Shown one piece after another: positions 42,844-55,008 of a DNA stretch of 64,000 nt. Within the stretch, counting starts at the first letter, position 1. Each line of letters begins with the position of its first letter. Source of the stretch: Limnephilus marmoratus. Its lineage: Eukaryota > Arthropoda > Insecta > Trichoptera > Limnephilidae. A program made the position numbers and the translations under genes. Below the pieces are notes generated by a model that had not been told where the DNA came from, made no database searches, and saw nothing but the letters and a program-made list of their open reading frames with translations. The stretch is from the NCBI GenBank assembly GCA_917880885.1, contig OU862927.1, positions 19,857,450 through 19,921,449 of the forward strand, written 5' to 3'.

Positions 42844-43728
42844 TCAAGGTGTCATGTCTGCCATGGTGTTCCTATTGAATAAAGCCTGGAAAATACCCAT
42901 CAAAAGTGAGTAAAGTGATCCAAAAAGTTCAAAAATATAAATAACACCGCTTTCAGAGAAGTTCTTTTTGAAGCCTGGTCTACTCGTTGTCATTGGAAAA
43001 TCGAAATCATCTTCATCGCTGTCTTTTGTGGTCACTTCATTAGAATTTTTAGTTTCTTCTGTTGTAATAACTTTGATCAAATCGGGGTCTACTTGTTCTT
43101 TATCTGTGTCTACTTCATTATCATCGTCTGGCAAGTCTGATATGGTATCAAAAAAGTCTCCTGTTATCATGTTTAGATCTTTGACTTCACTTGCTTGGTT
43201 ATTTTCTTTCTTTACTTCAGTTGCTACGCTTTCTTCTTCTTTGGCTGGATCCAATCCTGGATACAGAGTTAGTCTTTCTGGTCTATCATTTCTCCTCGAT
43301 GTTCTGTTAAAGCTTGGGTTAGATCTGATGTAAATAGGGTTAATATCTTCTCTGTCTTCCGTTCCTTCCATCACATCAATTACATCTGTTGAATTTGAGA
43401 TTTCATCTGTTTCTGTCACAGTGTCTTCCACTATTTCTAACTGGTTACTGCTTTCTGTTGGTCTTGACGTAGTTGAAATGATTTTGGCCGATTTGTCTGT
43501 TGCTGTAACGAGGATGAAGTGGCTGACGACTGGTGAGGCAATTCTTTCCAACACATTTCTGGCTATTTGCTGGTAAACGGTGGGAGGTTCTGTGACTGCT
43601 CTGCCATCGGAACTGGGTTGAGTGGTGGTAGTGTAAATGCTGACATTTTCTGACTCGCCCTCAGCAAGTTTAGGAGCGGCAAAGGGATTGTAGAAAAATA
43701 AGGGCGATGAGGTAGCACTTTGCAGCAT
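42844..43728 (-). CDS. Host gene 2, exon 2 (acidic Ser/Thr-rich body and stop)
   Basis: 294 codons to the TGA at 42846-42844. The acceptor (A/T-rich ...TTTTTTTCAG) directly precedes ATG 43728, which is an internal Met in phase 0 with exon 1. The protein is rich in Thr, Ser, Glu and Asp (VSIYTTTTQPSS, TVTETDEISNSTDVIDVMEG, DLPDDDNEVDTDKEQVD) with NPSFNRTSRRNDRPERL in the middle. A hydrophobic stretch SGVIYIFELFGSLYSLLMGI lies near the C-terminus and could be an amphipathic or membrane helix. Cysteine is absent. I do not recognise the family. Low complexity and a signal peptide suggest a secreted, glycosylated or surface protein; inference only. Confidence 0.87.
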   Translation of the reverse strand: MLQSATSSPLFFYNPFAAPKLAEGESENVSIYTTTTQPSSDGRAVTEPPTVYQQIARNVLERIASPVVSHFILVTATDKSAKIISTTSRPTESSNQLEIVEDTVTETDEISNSTDVIDVMEGTEDREDINPIYIRSNPSFNRTSRRNDRPERLTLYPGLDPAKEEESVATEVKKENNQASEVKDLNMITGDFFDTISDLPDDDNEVDTDKEQVDPDLIKVITTEETKNSNEVTTKDSDEDDFDFPMTTSRPGFKKNFSESGVIYIFELFGSLYSLLMGIFQALFNRNTMADMTP

Positions 43729-44286
43729 CTGAAAAAAATATTTTCAAGACCCTTAGATTATTTTATAAGAAAGATTACAATCAAGGCTGAGGATTCGATG
43801 CCAATCATCGTGAAAATGAAAATGTAACAAACGTTTAACTTTTAGATGAATGTAATTTTAATAATTACTAGCTTAGCAACCCGGTTTCGCCCCGAAGTTA
43901 GATTTCAGTGCGACAAAACTTTAATTCTATTTTCTCGGATTCCATGTGAAAAATTGAAGTTCAAAATACAAGAAAGTCGGATTATCAACCAAGAAAAAAA
44001 AAGATTAACAGTCTACGATTGACAAATCATTTTTATAGAATTTGACCACTTAAAAAACTTAATAAGAAAAACATCACAATAACAAACAGACTTTAATAAA
44101 ATATTCCACTTTGACTTTGAAATTAGTAATTTACGGAGGGAAGCTAAATTGGGACAAATTCTCCTTTGCAATAAGAACTTATATAATTGTGGGTGGGGGT
44201 GGTGAGTCCGACGGAACGTAACCAATATTAATCTATTTATACTTTGTGTGGTTAATTAACAAAGTAATATTTACAAGTTGACTTAC

Positions 44287-44358
44287 CAAAGAAAACTGAA
44301 GCAGGACAAGTAAATTAAATATTAAATAACCGGTACACGTTTTTCTTGTTGTAGCCAT
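44287..44358 (-). CDS. Host gene 2, exon 1 (signal peptide)
   Basis: Too short for most gene finders. ATG at 44358 gives MATTRKTCTGYLIFNLLVLL then QFSL, followed by the donor GTAAGT (44286 downwards). Basic N-part plus a hydrophobic core is a classic signal peptide. 24 codons, phase 0, intron of 558 bases. Complete protein 318 residues. Confidence 0.83.
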
Positions 44359-45585
44359 CTTCACGGATATTTATAAGAAGTTTATTAATGGAATTAACTG
44401 AAAACAATTTTTTTTATTAAAATTAGTGAAATGCGATCAACTTATTATTATCAAATAACATTTTTTTTAATTTAAACACCGAATTTTTAACAAACTGTTT
44501 AACTATTAATCAACGCTTTGAAATCTCGTAGGTATATTGTTTTTATTATTAAACAAGAGATATTACTCATCATTGATATGATTTATTAATAACGCATAAT
44601 GGCGGGAAGCGTATCAAGGTACGTGTAACAATGTGATTTATTAATTTAAGCCTCAGCTAATTTAATTTCTAGTTTGCATCGTAAATAGCAGCTTACAAGA
44701 ATTTACTAAACTGTGATGGTGGAAATTAAGCCGATTATAAAATATTTATATTTTGGGCAACTCTAATCTGCACAGCACAGCTTCGTTAAAAATATACTTG
44801 TGTTGTATTTTAAGAAAAACCTCTCAATTATTAATTTATTTGATATCATGTGAGTCAGTATGTTTTGGGAGTAAAACCGGGATGTTTGATTTCACCAGTT
44901 CATTCAGCATAGCATTCGGAAACCCTTTGATAAAAATTAACAATTATAAACGACTGTTTTTGATTATTTTTTATTAAATTTCGCTTGCCAGCAATGCGTT
45001 TAATATTTAGATCCTGATCGAAGGTACTTTTGTAGGCACCCTGAAATTGCGTCAAATAATATGTAGGCACTTTAAAAATGTATTGCAAATTATATAGGTA
45101 CATAATGAGCTGTTCTCGTGCGGTGTAGTAATATTAATAAAGCTATAGCAGTTAAGATGAAGTTATACGTGAAATCCTATTTAGATACTATTTAGATTAA
45201 TCTTTACGGCGAATCGGCTTACACTATGAACATCAAGAAATATGCTTCGGATAATTTTAAGCTTTTACTAGCTTTTCTATGTTTTGGAATTACAATAAAA
45301 TTATTATTTACATAACAAAAAATATAAGCGTAAACCACTAAAAATAATGTTTTTTCATGACTTAACTATGAAGTAATACAAAAAACAATTTTTAAAAAAT
45401 ACCTTATTACGACTACGACTATTTTTAAGGTTTTCTATGTTCTAACTTTTTTCGGTTTTATAAAATTATGCACAAAATAAATAAAACCACCTTTTCGCTT
45501 ACTTGCTTCGTGCAAATAAGACGCTAGATTTTAAAATTTGCAGGCATGAGAATCGAAATATTTCTAGCGTTTATATTCCTCTTAA
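44359..45585. other. Intergenic region upstream of host gene 2
   Basis: Would contain the promoter of host gene 2; no TATA or initiator can be pinned down in the A+T-rich sequence. No other gene. Confidence 0.4.
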
Positions 45586-46060
45586 AAACCCGCTCCGCAG
45601 GTTTGTGCTGCTAGGCCCTGTGGGCGGCTTTTAGTTCGGCTTCGCCCAGTCTGAGTGTAGGTAACCATTTTATAAATCCAATTAGAACTGGTTCCAAAAA
45701 TTGCCATTTCCTCGGATCCACTGTGATCCAGTGAGATGCTGTCACTGGCAGCTAGTCACCAAATTAAAGTAACCGTGACAGGCAATGACGCCATAACTAA
45801 ACTCTCCATATCCGGAAAGATACTTAAATTCTATAAATCCGTTGTAGTTATACCTAGGGAAGAAACGTCCACAAGCGAGCTGCTGACGAAAGTAACGACA
45901 TCTTGTGTCGAATTCTTGAATTAGAAACCGAATTATAAGAGTAGCTTTATGTGAAATTCCACGTATACGGGTGTTATTTGTGGCACGGCGCGTATGGGTG
46001 GCGTCCGACATGCATTCGTAGCTGGTTTCTGAAATTCAACAACGCAGACGCAAGCCTATT
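45586..46060 (+). repeat. Interspersed repeat R1, copy 2 (uninterrupted)
   Basis: Starts AACCCGCTCCGCAGG and runs through TTCGGCTTCGCCCAG, GAACTGGTTCCAAAA, CTTGTGTCGAATTCTTGAAT, CACGTATACGGG to AACGCAGAC. The minus-strand copy at 9080-10545 has the same order, split by about 1 kb. The short frame 45736-45924 is also partly present there, so it belongs to the repeat. Confidence 0.7.
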
Positions 46061-46803
46061 AATACTGTTCGATTTAGTGCATGGTTTTTTATAACTACGG
46101 TTTGTTTTATAGAAACGTTTGTTACAAAAATAACCTTTTCATGAAAATTGAATTATCACCACTTGACACTTAAATCACTTTCCACTATTTTTTTTTAATA
46201 GTAGGCACCGTTAAGAAAAATCAAAGGCAAAATGCACTTAAAAAATATTATTGAAAAGTCTTTTACTAATGAATTAACAAAAGTTTGACAATCTCCAAGG
46301 CTTTATTTAAAACAAAATGAAAACTGACCCTAATATGACACCTGATAAAATTAATTTAATTTATAATCAATTAAAACAACATAGCATTTAATTTATGATA
46401 CAATTTGGTAAGAAAATTGTAATTTACATAAATTTATGTGGCGTTCAAAAATCATAAATTTCAGGTAAAACAGCGCAAAATAATACTACGTAATTTAGGT
46501 TTATTGTTCATAAACAAAGTAGTTCGCAATTATTCAGCAGCGGGAAAGGGAAAATGGTTTTAAATCTCTTGAAGGGATGTATTATTCATACACCCTTATG
46601 AAATATTGTTTTGTAGGGAAGGAGGCTTTACGTATTATAAGATTTTGAAATCCTTGTTAATTGGGTCGTCCTTATTAAATTATTCCCTTGATAAAATTAT
46701 AGTCTTTCGCAATTATTTCAATCTTTTTTAAATAGCTATTTGACCTATTTATGGATGCAATGAGGAAGCGCTTCACATTAAAGGATCCCAGTGAATAAGA
46801 TTG
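46061..46803. other. Unassigned spacer
   Basis: No gene or element seen. Confidence 0.4.
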
Positions 46804-47538
46804 TAAGGGTCGACCGAGATCTCAGTCTCGGTCTCGGCATTCTCGGCTACAAATTCTACCGAGAACTCTGTCTCGGTTCCCGGCAAAAAATCGCCGAGAT
46901 CTCGGCAATAACCGAGACCGTTGTAAGTAGGTACGGAATAGGATAATGGGATTCAAATCTAAATCACTTGGTGTCAACGCGTGAGAGAGCTGTCGATTGT
47001 GATTGGTCGACTGGCAGCGAGGCGGGTTTTACTTACCGCCGCTGCCGCCGCCGCGCCGCGCCGTTCGTTCATTTCACTACTTTTGTAAACAAACAATTGT
47101 AGTTAAAGGAAGTTTGTTTGAATTTTGTTCGTAGTAGAAAAAAAAGTACTTTTATGTGTTGTTGTGATTAATTATAATTACCAGCCAGAATTACTAGTTA
47201 AGTGAATATCAAGATCACTACGTATTATTTTATACGTATGTTGGATATTAACAGAGCTAGCTAATTATACGACATGAGGCGACACTCTTTGAAGGGTGAA
47301 AATGCAGAAATATTGCTTTTTTGTGCTACAGCATGATGTTGTTCAGTTTTGATTATTAAAACTATTTAAAACAAATTATTATTACATTCTTAAATATACT
47401 ATATTATGCAAAAATAGCGCATTTTCATTTTTTATTCTCAAATTTATCTATTCTCGGTCTCGGCTGAGATTTTAATTTATTCTCGGTCTCGGTCTCGGTC
47501 TCGGCCGAGGACGAAAAACCTGTCTCGGTCGACCCTTA
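46804..47538. mobile_element. DNA transposon-like element with CTCGGTCTCGG subterminal repeats, 735 bp
   Basis: Inverted ends TAAGGGTCGACCGAGA on both sides (perfect over 16 bases). Direct and inverted CTCGGTCTCGG motifs fill the terminal about 100 bases on each side. A G+C-rich island (CCGCCGCTGCCGCCGCCGCG, about 47037-47070) lies inside. Flanking octamers TAAGATTG/TAAAATAT match at 5 of 8. Probably hAT-like; no transposase. Confidence 0.72.
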
Positions 47539-47807
47539 TAAAATATATGATTTACAAAATGTATTAATATGTTGAATGAGGATCATATATTTTCGGTTCC
47601 TTGACAACTCAGATTCATGCAACTTCAAAACTCTTTTGATAAGTCATTAAAGGTTAAGTTAAAAAATTTAAAATATATAGCCCATAACCTAACCTAACCT
47701 AACATTTTTTTCATTACCTTTAATGACTTTTCAAAGGAGGTGTTGAAGGAAGATGAAGTTGCATGATTTTGAGTTGTCCGGTCACCATATTTTCAGTGCC
47801 TACGTAC
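47539..47807. other. Spacer with short CCTAA run
   Basis: CCTAACCTAACCTAAC at about 47687-47703. Otherwise unassigned. Confidence 0.4.
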
Positions 47808-48212
47808 TTTTTTTTTACATTAACTCCATACAGGAGGCCATGAGGAAAATAATTTCCCTTCATGTCATCTGGGATGCTGTGTGGAGAGGAAGGAATGAAC
47901 ATTGGTCTTGAAGAGACCCATTTTGTAGGAAGGAGGAAACACGGAAGAAGAAGCCGGCAAATCATTCCACAGCCGAGCTGTTGAACACAAGAACGAGTCG
48001 AAGAAACGACCCGTTCTCATGTGGCAAATGTCAACCGTGTACAAATGCTGGGCACGCGTTTGGCGTGTTTCCCGACTATGCACCGGTGCCGAAGGGATCA
48101 ATGACGCTAGTTCCTCGGAGCATCTTCCATTGTAATACCGGTAGAACAAGGATAGCATTCCCACCCGACGCGACGCCTGTGCTCTAAATATTGCAATCCG
48201 TCTGATAAGATG
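47808..48212 (-). pseudogene. LINE family B, 5'-truncated copy with 3' hairpin
   Basis: Minus strand: LSLFYRYYNGRCSEELASLI, PSAPVHSRETRQTRAQHLYT, CSTARLWNDLPA, then a frame change and the 3' end CTCCACACAGCATCC...CCTCCTGTATGGAG plus an A run at 47808. Shows that the hairpin is the genuine 3' end of LINE B. Confidence 0.85.
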
Positions 48213-49407
48213 TTTTTAATGTACAATATATAAAATATTAGAAGAATAGAAGTACAATAAATAATAAATTAAGTTAATTTTTTTATTTGTATAAGCATAA
48301 CATAATTGTGATCATTCTATATTTGTAATACGACTTTTGAACATCATCGTAACCCATTCGTCTAGCTTAGACAGATAAAGTGGCAACTATACTGATTTAG
48401 GTGCGTGTGACGCTATGCAACACTCGCCACCAAATTGTTCAAAATAATGGTTTATAAATAACAAATTTTTTAAAATTATTTCCATTTGAAAATAAGTTTT
48501 TTTTTTCACTAGAATTGAATTTAAATTGTCAGTATATCGTTCGTCCAGTTGATTAGTAAAACATTTCCAAATATTTAGTTTTGGGATAATGGGAAGACAA
48601 TATTGTAATACTCACCATAAAACAAATATTATTTATACGTTTCTGTATTTCACATACTAAATATGCTATAAAATAGCACCGGAAGGGATAATGGTCCGGT
48701 ACATTAGTATGACATTTTTAAATATCCTACTAGTGACCCAGAAAACATTAATATTTAATTTAATTCACTACAAGTTTTTCTGCATTATAATTAATTTTAT
48801 GGTTTTTATGAGTATTGTACCAGATAGAGAGAGGTACGCTTATACATATAACTGCATACTGAACTAAAATTTGGATTTTTCGGAGATGTTTGACTAATCA
48901 ACTGGATAATCAACGTACAAACTACGCTGGTAAACTTCAGTTCAACAAAAAATTGATTCTGTTAAGTGTTAAATCAACAATATACAATTTTTTGTTTAGT
49001 ACCAATATAAAAATAAATTTGAAAATAATTTCAAACACATTACAATTAAAATATGTAACTGCTAAGGTATGTCAAAATAAGACAATTAAAAAAACTAAGC
49101 AAATTTAAAATCTTTACTAAACATTGGATCATCTACAAAAGGTGGTTCAAATTGATGCAAATTAAAAATTAAAAGTTCTCTAATACCATGTTGTTACTAA
49201 TCCAACAATATTTAATTCTGTGTAAAATAGTTTTTGTTTCCAAATTATCAAAAAACATGCCTGGCGAAATTAACCTGTAAAATGAATTTATTGTTAAAAA
49301 AATATATATATTTGTAAACTTATCTGTCTCGACACAGAATATCCCTAGTGGAACAGGCACAGCAAAAATATGTGTAAAAAGTGCCTAAGAAATAATATAT
49401 AATAATC
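48213..49407. other. Unassigned spacer
   Basis: About 1.2 kb without recognisable genes; the frame at 48890-49108 is A+T-rich noise. Confidence 0.4.
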
Positions 49408-49912
49408 CAGACTGCTGTCCAGAAACACTAAGATATTAGTGTTCAAAACACTTATCAGACCAGTACTTACGTACGCAGCTGAGACTTGGGTACTAACTAA
49501 GAGGAATGAGCGAGCACTGGACGTTTTTGAAAGAAAAATTTTGAGGCGCATCTTCGGACCGGTTCTAGAAAATGGATTTTGGCGCAGACGTTATAACAAT
49601 GAGCTCTATACTTTGTCTAAGGAGCTAAACGTCGCAAAATTTATAAAATTGGGAAGACTTCGGTGGCTGGGTCATGTGGAGAAAATGACCGAGCATCAAG
49701 CACCAAAGTCCCTGCTGAACTCAAGACCAATAGGGCGAAGGAGCCTGGGAAGACCAAGACTAAGATGGAGCGACAACGTCCTCAAAGACATATCTATCTT
49801 GGAGCTTCTAAACTGGAGAGAGCTGGCACAAAACCGAGAAGAGTGGAGGAAGACTCTTGAGGAGGCCAAGACCCACCAGGGGTTGTAGAGCCGATAGTGA
49901 TGATGATGATGA
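49408..49912 (+). mobile_element. RTE-clade LINE, 5'-truncated copy 2
   Basis: Open from about 49410 (RLLSRNTKILVFKTLIRPVL) through FERKILRRIFGPV, RLRWLGHVEKM, GRPRLRWSDNVLKDI to TAG at 49886-49888, then GATGATGATGATGAT tail. It is a different subfamily from 22478-23229 (clearly diverged protein). Flanking ATAATATAT on both sides may be a duplication but is weak in A+T-rich DNA. Confidence 0.85.
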
Positions 49913-50019
49913 TATAATATATTATTTCACTCTCAAACGCATTTTTTGCAAATATCAATCATAACTTCAACAATAGTTATAATTTGTTTTTAAACATCAA
50001 CCTTAAAAATTCATATCCC

Positions 50020-50405
50020 CGTTCAGACACAAGAACATCTCAATGTGTTTGCGTTTTACTTTTCTAAAAAATACGTGTTGCTAGCAAGCGAATGTTTATT
50101 AATAAATTTATGAATACGGATTTCCTAAAAAAATAACAAATAATGGTTTCCGGAATCTCGCTGGGTGACATCACTACATTATAGTGAAAATTAATAGATA
50201 AATCATTAGAAACACAAATTCCCTTTTTAGGCACAATAACACGCTATTAATGTATTTACTTTTAACTTTTCTTAAAAATATAACATCATTTAAAAGCAAG
50301 TTGTTGGCAAGCGAAAGTTATTTATTTATGAAAACAGATTTCCGAAAAAAATAACAAATTATGGTTTCCGGAAAGTCGCTGGATGACGCCACTACATTAT
50401 AATAA
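50020..50405. repeat. Diverged tandem duplication, period about 220 bases
   Basis: Two units share ACTTTTCTTAAAAATA-type sequence, AAATAACAAATAATGGTTTC, TTTCCGGAA and CACTACATTATA. No coding frame. Confidence 0.65.
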
Positions 50406-50879
50406 TAAATAAATAACAATTATTATTAGTCAAAAGTTTATAAATTATTTTTATATTTAATTATTAACACTTCGTATGTATTATTAAAATAAACAAACAA
50501 ACAATTATGTAATATTCGCGAGTGGACTTCTTGTCGGGTGTTCTGCAATAAACTAAATGAACTTAATCTTTCCTGCCATCAGGTGTATGCAGGAACATTT
50601 TGAACCACTGTTTTTAGTGTGAACTCCACTTGACTATGGAATTCAGGGGTAATCAATATTTATTATTTTTTAATTTTTTTTTTTAAATTAACTTGTTAAA
50701 TATTGTTAAATTAACCAATATGGAAATACTTAACCCTTTGGATTAATTTGTTCGATTTTAGGAACAACTCATATAGGTCTTATAGAAATCGTTGTGTCTC
50801 CCTTACGATCATGGTTAGAAATGAGATCTGAACGGTGATAGAAATAAAAAATACCACGCTTTTTATTCCATTATAAAAG

Positions 50880-51840
50880 TTATCCACAAAATAATTAAAA
50901 TATACACCTTTTTAAATCCAACGTTTTTTTATTAATTACAAGCTGGTTCCCAGCATGCGTTCCTATGCCATTTAATAAAGAAGTTGTTTCTCCCTGCGTG
51001 TCCTTTCCCATACGTCCCGTTCCCCTTCCACCTCCCCTTCCGCCTCCCCTTACTCTCCCGCGTCCCCTTTCCCTCTCGCGTTTCCACTCCGCCTCCTCCA
51101 CCTTATTTCTCCCCACTCCATTCCCCCCCTTCCCCCGTGCCGCGAAACCCCCTCTCGAGTTCCCATCCCCCCTCCCGTATTCCATAGATTCATGGCCCGC
51201 AACCCGGATTTCTACCGATTTATTATATATTTCCCTTAAACACGGTAAGTTTTAAAGCTCTTAAAAAAATATATGTTATTCTTGAAGATAATATCTAGAT
51301 TGCCCGCGCCGAAACTTAAATTATATAAAATTCCCTCGATAGAAAAAAATCGCAAAGTATGCTCCAAAAATTATTATAAACCCGTTTGTTTCAGTTATTT
51401 TACAAGTTTTATGTATGGAAAAATTCACAGTGTTTCTTTAAATGCTGTTTAAGATAATGCCCGCGAGATTTTTGCTCTATTTTAAACGAGTCGTGTTTTA
51501 TTAAACATTTTCGCAATTTTCGCATCGATTTTGTCACTGTAAATGTTAGCGCTCTCCTCTAACATTCGTAATTTCGTATCTCTCCATCCTCTTCTTTTCG
51601 AGCCCGGTTGCAGAGCCTTCAGTCCCGGTACATTCAGTTTTCAAACAGCTCGCGTGCCACCTATTGCAATTTTTTAATACAAATTTCATAATGCCAGAGC
51701 TCACCGGTAGTTTTATAAAAACCTTGTCCTGACAATAACGAACACAGGAAAAAGAATTTTCCAATTTGGTTCAGTCGTTTGGAAGTTATGCGCGTACCTA
51801 CATACATTTCGGCGATTCATTTTTATTTATATAGATAGAT
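50880..51840 (-). mobile_element. Helitron-like copy with pyrimidine-rich block
   Basis: Minus-strand start near AAAAATCTATCTATATAAAT (about 51820-51845), matching the plus copy at 17956. It runs through GGTGGCACGCGAGCTGTTTG and ends with the purine-rich block (51000-51185, C/T-rich on plus). The predicted frames on both strands there are low-complexity artefacts. The 3' end was not fixed. Confidence 0.6.
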
Positions 51841-52241
51841 TTTTACATGAAACGTGAAAAAGGCGATTTCACGATAACGTTTATAATACATTTGACATGT
51901 AATATATGCTTGGTCGAAGCATTTGACTCAAATATGTGTGTGTTTTTATTTTTTCACCGACAAGAATTATAGCGTTATTTTCTTTTTTTGATTAATTATA
52001 TTCACGAGATCCTGCAAATATTACGAACATTAGTCTTCGAATCGCTGCGAGAATATTTGCATTTAATTACGGTGTAATTCCACATAGACGTCTGTATTCC
52101 ATAGAGATTTTGGCACTCGAGTCCCTCTCTGGTATGCAATTATTAACTATTAAATAGTTCCTAACTAGCTTATGAGGAAATTTGCCTAAGCTGGAATTGG
52201 CGGACGAATCATAATAATATTAGGTACATTCAGTTGGAGTA

Positions 52242-52246
<5 letters not shown>
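51841..52246. other. Unassigned spacer
   Basis: No feature seen. Confidence 0.4.
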
Positions 52247-52272
<26 letters not shown>

Positions 52273-54185
52273 TATTAATTTCAATAACAAGGTTTGTACA
52301 TGTATGTATGATGTATATAATAAGTATAGATTCTTTTTTTTTTCACAGACCTCCTCACTAGGATTTCCTGTTCTGAGGTGGCCTGTAGTTTTTTTAAAAT
52401 ATTTGTATTTGGTTATGGATTGTCTTTATATCATCTTCATGATGTTTGTAATTTTATTATCACTTTGATCTCTCAGCCATATTTTTACTTTTGTTTTAAA
52501 TATATTCATTTCCTTTATATTTTTGATTTGATCTGGTAGAGCATTGTATAATTTTATAGCATAGAATTTATTATTTCTCTGTCCAAAAGATGTGTTCAAA
52601 CTGGGAGTAACCAGGATGTTATTGCTTACTGACCTGGTTGAGTATTTATGTTGGGCAGTGGAGTATACATATATGTTTTTTTTCAGTTTAAATAAAATAT
52701 TTTTTGAATAAAGTTTCTGTACATTGAAGACTTGAAAGTTATTAAATATTTCTTCCGTCGGAGTTCTAAGCGGAACTTTCAGTATTGTCTTCAGTACTCC
52801 TTTTTGGGCTATTTTGAGTCGCTCTGTGTGAGTGCTCAAAGCAGACCCCCATCCAGTTGTCCCGTACTCTATTTGTGATTGACATAAAGCGTAGTACACT
52901 TTCTTAATGTCGTTTATGTTGAGGATGTTACGGATGGCTCTAAAGAAGTAAATGTACCTGGTGAGTTTTTTTGTGATTACTTCAATGTGTGCGTTCCATC
53001 GGAGATTATCATCAATTTCAATACCAAGATATTTGATACTTTTGGAGTGTGCTATGGTAGGACAGTGGCATGATAAGCCTTGATTTTGATTGTTTTCTTG
53101 GCATGTATGTAATTTGAGATTAAAGTCATCCTCTGGCTGTCCTCTGGCTGTTATAGAAAATGTCAGATATTTTGTTTTATTGACATTAAGTGTAAGGGAA
53201 TTTCTCTTAAGCCAGTTTTGCAGTAGACCAAGTCCATGTTCCGCTTCTTTGTAGGTACTTCTCCAGTCTTTTTCGTTGAATACAATTACTGTATCGTCAG
53301 CAAAGCTTATGATTTTTCCTCTCGTTCTTAGGCTACCGATATCATTTATGTATATTAGAAATAATATCGGTCCTAGTACGCTTCCTTGCGGTACTCCATG
53401 GTTGACGAGGAGAGGTTTGCTTTTTTTCTTGTTAATTTGAACACTCTGTGTACGCTCCATCATATAGCTTTTTAATAAGTTTAGAGTTCTATTTGACATA
53501 CCAATTTTTGAAAGTTTTGCAAAAAGGATTTTGTGATCTATTGTATCAAATGCCTTTTGTAAGTCTATGAAGATTGCCAGTGTTTTTTCTCCTCTGTCTA
53601 AACTTTTTATAATCATATCTGTAATAGTTTCTATGGCGTCACCAGTACTTAGATTCTCCCTAAATCCGTACTGTGTTTCTGATAATATTTTATTTTCTTC
53701 TAAGTAGGAAAGGAGTTGTTTTTTTAATATTCTCTCCAATATTTTTGAAAATGTATTGAGTAGGCTTATTGGTCGATAGTTGTTTATGTCACTTTTGCAT
53801 CCTTGTTTATATATTGGTATTACAATAGCTTTTTGAGAGCTGTGGGGAATACGCTTTCAGTTATAGCCATGTTTACTAGATATGTTAGAGGTACGATAAG
53901 TTCTTTACAGAGAAATTTTATTGCATTTGTTGTTATTAAGTCTTCCCCGGAATATACATTTGATTTTAGAGAAGAAATTGTATTTTTGATTTCATCAGCT
54001 GTGATTTGTTTAAACTCGAGCTTTTTTCCTTGCTCAGGAGATTCATTTGTTTGTACTGCTCCATCACATTGCGTAGCTTGTTTTGCTAAATTAGATCCTA
54101 TATTTATGAAGAAGTTATTGACATATTCAAGAATTTCGTCAGGATTCTCAGCGTAATTACTTACTAACATTCGCTGTATCTTGAG
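52247..54185 (-). pseudogene. LINE family A copy 2, 5'-truncated and frameshifted RT
   Basis: Minus-strand copy of the LINE at 1-2357. Frame 54170-53820 (ENPDEILEYVNNFFINIGSN) is followed by frame 53739-52426 with QYGFRENLST, FIDLQKAFDTIDH, GVPQGSVLGP and FADD. The two are separated by loss of one A from an A6 run near 53832, which moves ...FPTALKKA out of frame. 3' UTR as in copy 1, ending in T27 on plus (52247-52273), i.e. a poly(A) tail. Sequence upstream of about 54185 is unrelated to copy 1. Confidence 0.9.
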
Positions 54186-54214
54186 TTATGAGTAATAAAT
54201 TATATTTTGTATTA

Positions 54215-54855
54215 ACCAATGGATCGATCACGCGAAATAAATAAATAATAAAGAAGATCGTTTTTTAAATTTTTCGCCAACATTAAAAAAATCATTTTAA
54301 ATTTTAACACTGAGAATAAAAACTTATTATAGTGCTATATAGCCAATGAATTAACCTGTATTTTACCGTTTATCTAATCTTTGTAGGATTTAAAAAAATA
54401 CTTTAAAAAATTGTAGTTTATAACCGCGTGAATCCTGCGTGTTTTTTACTTTGAAACTGCCATGAGGGGTACTTATTCGAGTCAACATCGAATATTTTCG
54501 ATTTCTGTATGTTGTCTGTGATATATTTGATATTGAAAGGTGCATATATATGGAAAAAGGACTTAATTTAACCGTAAACAGTTAAACAGCTGATCATAAA
54601 AAATTTTTTTCAATTTATTTTTAATATCGTTCTAAAATAGTCTACGATGTTTGGATTTGCGACATCTATGGTCATAAAAGATAAAGCATTTCAATAGCTT
54701 CGTTCTAAAATAAATGGCTGGCCAAGGAAATGTTTTAAATAATTACAATAAATGTTTTACGAATGGTAGGAAAATGTGGTCCAATTTTGGACCGCTATCA
54801 ATCGCAGAAAAATAAAAGTGGTCCAATTTTCGACCATAATCGCTCCAGTGGTTAA
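54215..54855 (+). repeat. Interspersed repeat R3, copy 2
   Basis: Direct match to 26905-27550. It starts about 30 bases from the truncated LINE A end and stops just before the foldback at 54887. Confidence 0.8.
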
Positions 54856-54886
54856 ACATAATTAAAAATAATAATGTTAATTGGTG

Positions 54887-55008
54887 TTTTCGTTATTTGT
54901 TTTTGGGGTGTTATGCCGTGTTGCGCTACCTCCTTCTTTAGCCAACGTTTCGGACATCGTTGCAGTGTCCATCATCAGACATAACACCCCAAAAACAAAT
55001 AACGAAAA
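54887..55008. repeat. Foldback with perfect 29-bp arms and hammerhead-like core
   Basis: Arms 54887-54915 and 54980-55008 are perfect reverse complements (GGGGTGTTATG next to the loop). On the minus strand the 64-base loop begins CTGATGA, then stem GGACA/TGTCC, then CCGAAACG: the invariant hammerhead boxes. No U-H cleavage site lies in the right place before the closing arm, so function is unproven. Confidence 0.85.
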
